Of a DNA stretch of 64,000 nt, positions 59,806 through 64,000 are shown piece after piece. Below the pieces are notes generated by a model. That model was not told the origin of the DNA and searched no databases. It saw only the letters and a program-made list of their open reading frames with translations. This DNA comes from Methylobacterium mesophilicum SR1.6/6 (lineage in GTDB: Bacteria > Pseudomonadota > Alphaproteobacteria > Rhizobiales > Beijerinckiaceae). Within the stretch, counting starts at the first letter, position 1; each line of letters begins with the position of its first letter. The translations under genes and the position numbers were made by a program. The stretch covers positions 6,467,302 through 6,531,301 of the forward strand of contig NZ_CP043538.1 in assembly GCF_000364445.2 (NCBI RefSeq), given 5' to 3'.

Positions 59806-59892
59806 GAGGCCGCCATCCGCACCGTCGTCGACACCGCGCGCCTCACAGGCAGCAGTTCCTTCGACGCCATCCTCAAAACCATCGGCGCTTGA
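59806..59892 (+). pseudogene. Possible transposase C-terminal remnant
   Basis: The frame EAAIRTVVDTARLTGSSS and FDAILKTIGA ends at TGA. Its style suggests the tail of a transposase, but no catalytic motif is present and I cannot name the family. It is followed by CGTGGGTAATTACG, which recurs inverted at 50760. Confidence 0.3.
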
Positions 59893-59984
59893 ACCCTGCC
59901 ATCAAACGCGTGGGTAATTACGGCGGCACGACCTCTTCGTCAGGATTGGGCGCGAAGTCGAATGTCCGCTCCTGCACGCAAAGA

Positions 59985-60125
59985 CGATCCGTCGTGGCGC
60001 AGTCTGGCCGAAAGCCGCTGGTCCGCTTCGAAGCGGAGGCGCTGAAGAAGCGGACGGTCCTATAGCGACCCGATGCCTCCGCTGGAGATCCGTTCAATGC
60101 GCTTCGGAAACGGACATCCGTGAAC
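59985..60125. repeat. Dispersed intergenic repeat, copy at 60.0 kb
   Basis: GTCGTGGCGCAGTCTGGCCG followed by AAAGCCGCTGGTCCGCTTCG, then GAAGCGGACGGTCCT and a final CGGAAACGGACATCC. This is one of the two most complete copies of the repeat, about 140 bp, also seen at 62.0 kb and in part at 15.7, 29.7 and 38.9 kb. Confidence 0.65.
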
Positions 60126-60269
60126 ACCTCGCCGGCGGAGGCGTCGACGTCTGCTATCCCCGAGGATGTGGTCTGCACGCTGACGGCCTGGGCGTCGATC
60201 TCATGGCCGGCGGCTGAACTTCGGGTCGTTCCACCCGGACCTTTCCGTGAGACGTAGCATTGAGGGGAA

Positions 60270-60692
60270 ATGAGCCACGCCTCCTCGAACCCTTCGCCCT
60301 GTGCTCTCGTTGTCGATGACGACGAAATGGTCCGAATGGCTGCGGTCGACATCCTGGAGGAAGCAGGGTTCACGACTTTCGAGGCCGCCTCCGGCGATAA
60401 GGCTTTGCTCGTGCTTGAGGAACACCACGCGTGCCTAACGCTGCTGTTCACCGACGTGCAGATGCCTGGCGTACACGATGGCTTCGCCCTCGCCCGCAAA
60501 GTCGCCAGCACCTATCCGCACATCTCGATCGTCGTCGCGTCGGGCCAGATTAAGCCTGGACCGAACGATCTGCCGGACGGCGCACACTTCATCGGCAAGC
60601 CGTTCAGCGCAAGGATTGTGCATCACCACCTGCACGAGGTTATGCCGGACGAGCAGAAGCCGGATCCCCTGCGCAGGAAGAACCCCTTCTAA
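60270..60692 (+). CDS. Single-domain response regulator
   Basis: A 140-residue receiver domain without an output domain. CALVVDDDEMVRMAAVDIL holds the acidic pair, LLFTDVQMPGVHDGFALA the phospho-acceptor aspartate, VVASGQIKPGPNDLP the threonine/serine-region equivalent and HFIGKPFSARIV the lysine. GAGGGG precedes the ATG at 60270. Such proteins are numerous in Methylobacterium and are often phosphorylated by HWE-type kinases. It is a relative of the gene at 62226 on the opposite strand. Confidence 0.93.
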   Translation: MSHASSNPSPCALVVDDDEMVRMAAVDILEEAGFTTFEAASGDKALLVLEEHHACLTLLFTDVQMPGVHDGFALARKVASTYPHISIVVASGQIKPGPNDLPDGAHFIGKPFSARIVHHHLHEVMPDEQKPDPLRRKNPF

Positions 60693-61055
60693 GAGATGCG
60701 AGCATGTCCGCCGTCAGCACTCGCAGCTAAGCAAGCATTTAAAGTAAATGCCAGCAATCCGAAACGGCCACGGCGGCGACATCTGCTTCAATGCATTCGC
60801 TTCCGCTAGCAGACCGGCGGAAATCCACTCTTAGACGTGGTGCGGTCGCCAAGTCGTCGCTGCCCTTGCGCTGGCTCCACGCCGCCAAGGGTGGCAATTG
60901 CCTTGTCGTGTTGACCTGCTCGTCGTCAGCGCAAAGGTACAGCATCCGAGAAGGTGACGGCACACCTCCCAACGACTTCCTTAACCGGTACATTTGCATC
61001 ATAACCGTCGTTTGCCGGGCTCCCCATATCGTTAAAAACGACAGGAGCTCCGACT
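60693..61055. other. Intergenic, partial repeat
   Basis: No gene supported. GCAGACCGGCGGAAATCCAC near 60811 is almost identical to GCAGACCGGCAGAAATCCAC near 61974, where it precedes the 62.0-kb repeat copy. Confidence 0.4.
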
Positions 61056-61346
61056 GTGACTCGCCATGTCCCGCCTCGTCAGCAAGGGAGCGCAGCGTCT
61101 ATCCGGAACTTGGCTGAGACCGAGGCTCGATCGAACGCAGACGCGACGGTGAAGAGGATTGCTGCCGCGCTCGCCATCTCAACAACCGCATTTAAGCAAA
61201 CGGTAGAACCTCACGGCGACAGAGACCGCGTTCTTGCCGAAAATGCCGAAGCCTTAGAAATCTTTGCGAGCATTACTGATCGTGATGCTCGACAGCGGGG
61301 CCTCGCCTACCTCCGCTGGATCGCCGAGCAGGGTAGCAATCGATAG
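61056..61346 (+). CDS. Small hypothetical protein
   Basis: A 96-residue protein starting at GTG with GGAGC about ten bases upstream. It is helical and charged: SNADATVKRIAAALAISTTAFKQT may form a helix-turn-helix-like unit, and EALEIFASITDRDARQRGLAYLRWIAEQ is a second helical block. No named domain is recognised. Composition and codon use resemble a real gene more than a shadow frame. It lies between two response-regulator regions. Confidence 0.55.
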   Translation: MTRHVPPRQQGSAASIRNLAETEARSNADATVKRIAAALAISTTAFKQTVEPHGDRDRVLAENAEALEIFASITDRDARQRGLAYLRWIAEQGSNR

Positions 61347-61556
61347 ACGATCTGAAATTCGCCAACGCAGTTCTGCCTTATGGCAACGCACGACTTGATG
61401 GCGGTGCGGGAAACGAAGTTTGTCTGCGCCCCGGTCTCGAGGAAAATTGTGGATGGCTAGTGGGGTCTCAGCGTTTTCCCGGGATGCGGTTCAGCGGCGA
61501 TCATGAAACATTGATCTTACCGGCTCTGCCAGTGCCGACTGTGTCGATGTTTCTTC

Positions 61557-61877
61557 ATGCCCTCGATCCACTGCAGTAAGCGTCTGCAATTCGAAGCGGC
61601 GACCGTTACGTGGTTCCGCTCACATTGGACGGTCTCTCGCGTGTCAGGCTCGCCAACCAGTATTGATGAACCCGACCCGGGGCCCCGGGCGTACCGAGTG
61701 TTCAGCCTCAGCCCCGATGGGAGAGTGGGTGAAAGCCGTGCGATTGAAGCTCGGAGCGATGACGAAGCGAAAGCTATCGCCGAAATGCTGCCGAACGGCC
61801 ATGGTATCGATTTGTGGGAACGAGCTCGGTACTTGGCCAGCTACCCCCCTCGAAGCGCAGTATACCCTGAGCGATAG
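61557..61877 (+). CDS. Small conserved hypothetical protein
   Basis: A 106-residue frame. The second half AYRVFSLSPDGRVGESRAIEARSDDEAKAIAEMLPN followed by LWERARYLA resembles a group of small alphaproteobacterial proteins of about 70-90 residues with the same layout (a strand pair, a D-E-A helix, then W-x-x-A-R). Residues before about 35 look less conserved, so the true start may be later; no internal ATG is available. Function is unknown. Confidence 0.6.
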   Translation: MPSIHCSKRLQFEAATVTWFRSHWTVSRVSGSPTSIDEPDPGPRAYRVFSLSPDGRVGESRAIEARSDDEAKAIAEMLPNGHGIDLWERARYLASYPPRSAVYPER

Positions 61878-62225
61878 TTGTCGAGATCCAGCCGTGGTGC
61901 TGCACTCGAAGGCCGTCTGAGTTTATAAGCGCGCATCGCGGGGTGTCCGCGTCGACCGCTCTGGCTCCCCGAAGCAGACCGGCAGAAATCCACCCAACTC
62001 AGTCGCTCATAGGCGTTTGGCCACGTGGCCGGATCTGGCCGAAAGCAGCTGGTCCGCTTCGGAGATTGACCGCTTGAAAAGCAGACGGTCCTCTGTCGAC
62101 CCAACCTCGCCATAGCTCTCGGCGTGAGCAGTTCCCGAAAGCAGACATCATGCGGACCGAAGTGCGACATAGCATCTACGCCTCCTGCAGCGCTATGATC
62201 TGAATGTCTTTGTATGAGCAGGGCG
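61878..62225. repeat. Intergenic region with dispersed repeat, copy at 62.0 kb
   Basis: From about 62016 to 62155: GATCTGGCCGAAAGCAGCTG, GTCCGCTTCGGA, AAAGCAGACGGTCCT, TCGACCC, and CCCGAAAGCAGACATCAT. Order and spacing match the 60.0-kb copy. No gene is seen here. Confidence 0.6.
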
Positions 62226-62648
62226 TTAAATGGAGCCACTCTTCTGAGACACGAAAGCAAACACGTTGCCAGTAAGTAAGTTGGGGTCACAAGGCTTTGT
62301 GAGGAACCGTGCCCCCTCCGGTAGGTCGCTCACTTTCGGATGGCTTTGACCGGATACGATCAACAGGCCCACCTCCGGCCACCGCGCAGCAATTGTTTTC
62401 GCCAGCTGGAAGCCGTTTTGGCTACCATCACCCATGTCCACATCGGTGATCGTCATGCGCACGTCAGTTCGAGTGGAGAGCACCTCTAGCGCCTCGTCCG
62501 CATTTCGTGCCTCGAACACGACGATGCCGGCATTGGCGAGCAACTGCGCCAAGTCCATCAGGAATAGGGGATTGTCGTCCACGACCAAGACGCCGACTTC
62601 ATGCGCAGCCAATGACGCCCTTTGATCCGAGGCAAGCGAAGCGATCAC
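62226..62648 (-). CDS. Single-domain response regulator
   Basis: A 140-residue receiver-only protein. GVLVVDDNPLFLMDLAQLL, the aspartate in MTITDVDMGDGSQNGFQLA, LLIVSGQSHPKVSDLPEG and FLTKPCDPNLL give the acidic pocket, phosphorylation site and lysine. The start is a GTG at 62648, overlapping the stop of the DUF3606 gene by 4 bp, so the two are coupled. It is clearly related to the gene at 60270 (same D-L-P-x-G-A-x-F ending). A role in the general stress or light-response network is plausible, but unproven. Confidence 0.92.
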   Translation of the reverse strand: MIASLASDQRASLAAHEVGVLVVDDNPLFLMDLAQLLANAGIVVFEARNADEALEVLSTRTDVRMTITDVDMGDGSQNGFQLAKTIAARWPEVGLLIVSGQSHPKVSDLPEGARFLTKPCDPNLLTGNVFAFVSQKSGSI

Positions 62649-62833
62649 GATGTGGACGCCATGCGAAGATGGTTTGAGAGTGTGGTGATCCGCGAACCCA
62701 CCATCCGCACGGCCTTACGCAACTGCGCGTCGGTCACGCCGTAGCGCTCAGCCCACGCAGCGCGGACGGCGCGATCATGGATATCGATATGCGTGATGGT
62801 TCGACTCAGGACTGCTGTGGGACTGGAAGACAT
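62645..62833 (-). CDS. DUF3606 family small protein
   Basis: A 62-residue protein. THIDIHDRAVRAAWAERYGVTDAQLRKAVRMVG matches the DUF3606 layout: an I-D-x-x-D start, a W-x-x-x-x-G-V-x-x-x-Q-L-R helix and an A-V-x-x-V-G end. The ATG at 62833 gives the usual 60-65 residues. Its stop overlaps the response-regulator start. The family has no known activity and often accompanies stress genes in Rhizobiales. Confidence 0.85.
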   Translation of the reverse strand: MSSSPTAVLSRTITHIDIHDRAVRAAWAERYGVTDAQLRKAVRMVGSRITTLSNHLRMASTS

Positions 62834-63066
62834 AAGCGATTTCTCGCGACTTCTCACGAAGATCGCGCCTCATTGCAACCGATTGAATGGATACTGATGC
62901 AACGGACTCGCGGGACTTAGGTTGCATAGGCCGGTGACCGGCTCTCTCAACCGCAGCCTTCCTCGCATTCAAGTAAGGTTCGCCCGAGCAATGTGAGCTT
63001 CTCACGCTGATCGGCACGTTCGTCGAACCTATCCCAATCGTTACGGTCGGAGACGCGGACGAGTTC

Positions 63067-63951
63067 CTATTCGTTGACGCTGACCTCCACGGACATGTCC
63101 AGGAAAGCGTCCGCGGGCCCTACGAAGCTTCCGACCAATGGCATCGCCTGCCTGACGTCTCGCGCGACCGCGACGGGGATCAGGTTCGCGCCCCCGACTT
63201 TGCGGTTCGTTGGATCGAAGGTGATCCATCCCGCTCCAGGCAGGAAAACTTCCGCCCACGCATGTGTCGACCCGGCATCGGCGGAACCGAGTAACGTTCG
63301 TGTCGGGTCGTGGAGATAGCCGGAAACGACCCGGCCTCCGAAGCCGAGACTCCGCACTGCCTCGACGAGCAGGGTTGCTAGGTCCCGACACGAGCCCATC
63401 CCAAGGGCAAGGGTTTCGCTCGGAGCCTGCGTGCCTTCGTCTTCCCGAACTTGATAGGCGATGGCGCTGCCGACTCCGGTGTTCAGGTCTTTGAGGAGCG
63501 ATAGGGTGTCGGTCGGGTAGGACGCCACGAACCTCTGCGCCCAAGAGCGTACACTTGGCGTCCCCTCGGGATACTGCAGAACCGTCAAGCTGCCGAGGTC
63601 GGTCCATTCGTCGTCGGTGTACCGGAACGGGAACGTAATGGCGGACGCGGCGATGGCAAAAACCGGATACGCCGCCGCCGATAGATCGACCCGAGCTATG
63701 CTTTCAACGACGAGCCGCTCAGTCGGAGACCTGAACACAGCCGTAGCCACGGCATTGCCGGCGACGTCGTGAGCCCAAGTGATGGTGGCGTCCGGCGACA
63801 GGGTAACCTCGCTCGCTAGCAATCGAAGGTCGCGGCTCTCCCGAGGCCGCATCATGAGCCGGTGCGGTCCGAGATTGACCGGCTTGCGATACCGATATGT
63901 CGTCCGGTGGTGAATACGCAGGTCGACCAAGGAATTGACCTCTCGATCCAT
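63067..63951 (-). CDS. Transglutaminase-like protein
   Basis: A 294-residue protein with an N-terminal beta-rich domain ([28 protein letters not shown]) and a transglutaminase-like cysteine-protease core. The catalytic cysteine lies in [21 protein letters not shown], the histidine in [16 protein letters not shown] and the aspartate in ITFDPTN. The order Cys-His-Asp is the family standard. The ATG at 63951 is preferred to a TTG 21 bp earlier. Such proteins are often paired with alpha-E and circularly permuted ATP-grasp genes; these are not in the window, though the gene lies at its edge. Its substrate is unknown. Confidence 0.92.
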   Translation of the reverse strand: MDREVNSLVDLRIHHRTTYRYRKPVNLGPHRLMMRPRESRDLRLLASEVTLSPDATITWAHDVAGNAVATAVFRSPTERLVVESIARVDLSAAAYPVFAIAASAITFPFRYTDDEWTDLGSLTVLQYPEGTPSVRSWAQRFVASYPTDTLSLLKDLNTGVGSAIAYQVREDEGTQAPSETLALGMGSCRDLATLLVEAVRSLGFGGRVVSGYLHDPTRTLLGSADAGSTHAWAEVFLPGAGWITFDPTNRKVGGANLIPVAVARDVRQAMPLVGSFVGPADAFLDMSVEVSVNE

Positions 63952-64000
63952 CAAACCCGCGCGGATGCACAAGCTATCGCGCTGCAGCCTAGCATGTATT
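63952..64000. other. Window edge, nothing seen
   Basis: Forty-nine bases upstream of the transglutaminase gene, too short to judge. Confidence 0.4.

Noticed and set aside
1..64000. CRISPR arrays, prophage modules, replication origin
   Set aside because: No regularly spaced repeats, phage structural genes or origin-type repeat clusters were seen.

Overview
The window is very GC-rich, densely packed alphaproteobacterial DNA. The gene content points to Methylobacterium or a close relative (Methylorubrum, Microvirga): aerobic cobalamin genes cobQ-cobO-cobU, a MeaB-type methylmalonyl-CoA mutase chaperone, D-3-hydroxybutyrate dehydrogenase, a CsbD-like stress protein, and several small single-domain response regulators. 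The genus is inferred from gene content and style, not from a marker gene.

Layout. 1-3358: end of an MFS transporter, then cobQ, cobO and cobU, all on the minus strand. 3465-3540: tRNA-Glu(UUC). 3541-8960: an accessory patch behind the tRNA with a conserved hypothetical gene, two genes each broken by an in-frame TAG (a degenerate nucleotidyltransferase and a recombinase-like protein), a phosphatase/ADP-ribosylglycohydrolase fusion, and an AT-rich stretch with a near-consensus sigma70 promoter. 8963-15480: IclR regulator, acyl-CoA dehydrogenase, class III CoA-transferase, MFS transporter and ClC channel. 15765-28480: a large catabolic locus built from amidohydrolase-fold proteins, Rieske ferredoxins, a ferredoxin reductase, MFS transporters and a MarR regulator. 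28767-29807: ABC-ATPase remnants, a dispersed repeat and a perfect 29-bp inverted repeat. 29839-38716: C45-type acyltransferase, DUF2252 protein, a hybrid sensor kinase split by a frameshift, and a P450 with its reductase and a ferredoxin-like protein. 39079-50643: a glycosyltransferase island centred on a bifunctional sucrose-phosphate synthase/phosphatase. 50884-51002: an orphan 5S rRNA gene with a terminator downstream. 51402-59540: two-component pair, bdhA, CsbD-like gene, meaB, hydrolases and small proteins. 59541-64000: pseudogene scraps, dispersed repeats, single-domain response regulators, DUF3606 and a transglutaminase.

The most interesting system is 15765-28480. Two paralogous pairs of amidohydrolase-fold proteins (types A and B) are translationally coupled to a Rieske ferredoxin and an FAD reductase, and no Rieske oxygenase alpha subunit is present. 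This matches the logic of the recently recognised three-component monooxygenases in which an amidohydrolase-superfamily heterodimer is the oxygenase (AibH1/H2 with ferredoxin AibG and reductase AibF; PtmU3 is a related diiron example). A third type-A gene with its own ferredoxin lies on the divergent arm under a MarR gene. I infer a hydroxylation pathway for an unidentified imported compound, with neighbouring CoA-transferase and acyl-CoA dehydrogenase possibly handling the product. The two hydroxylase pairs arose by tandem duplication and show patchy near-identity suggesting gene conversion.

The second notable system is the sugar island, where sucrose synthesis is coupled to at least four further glycosyltransferases and a methyltransferase, divergent from two GT4 enzymes across a pair of 16-bp operator-like repeats.
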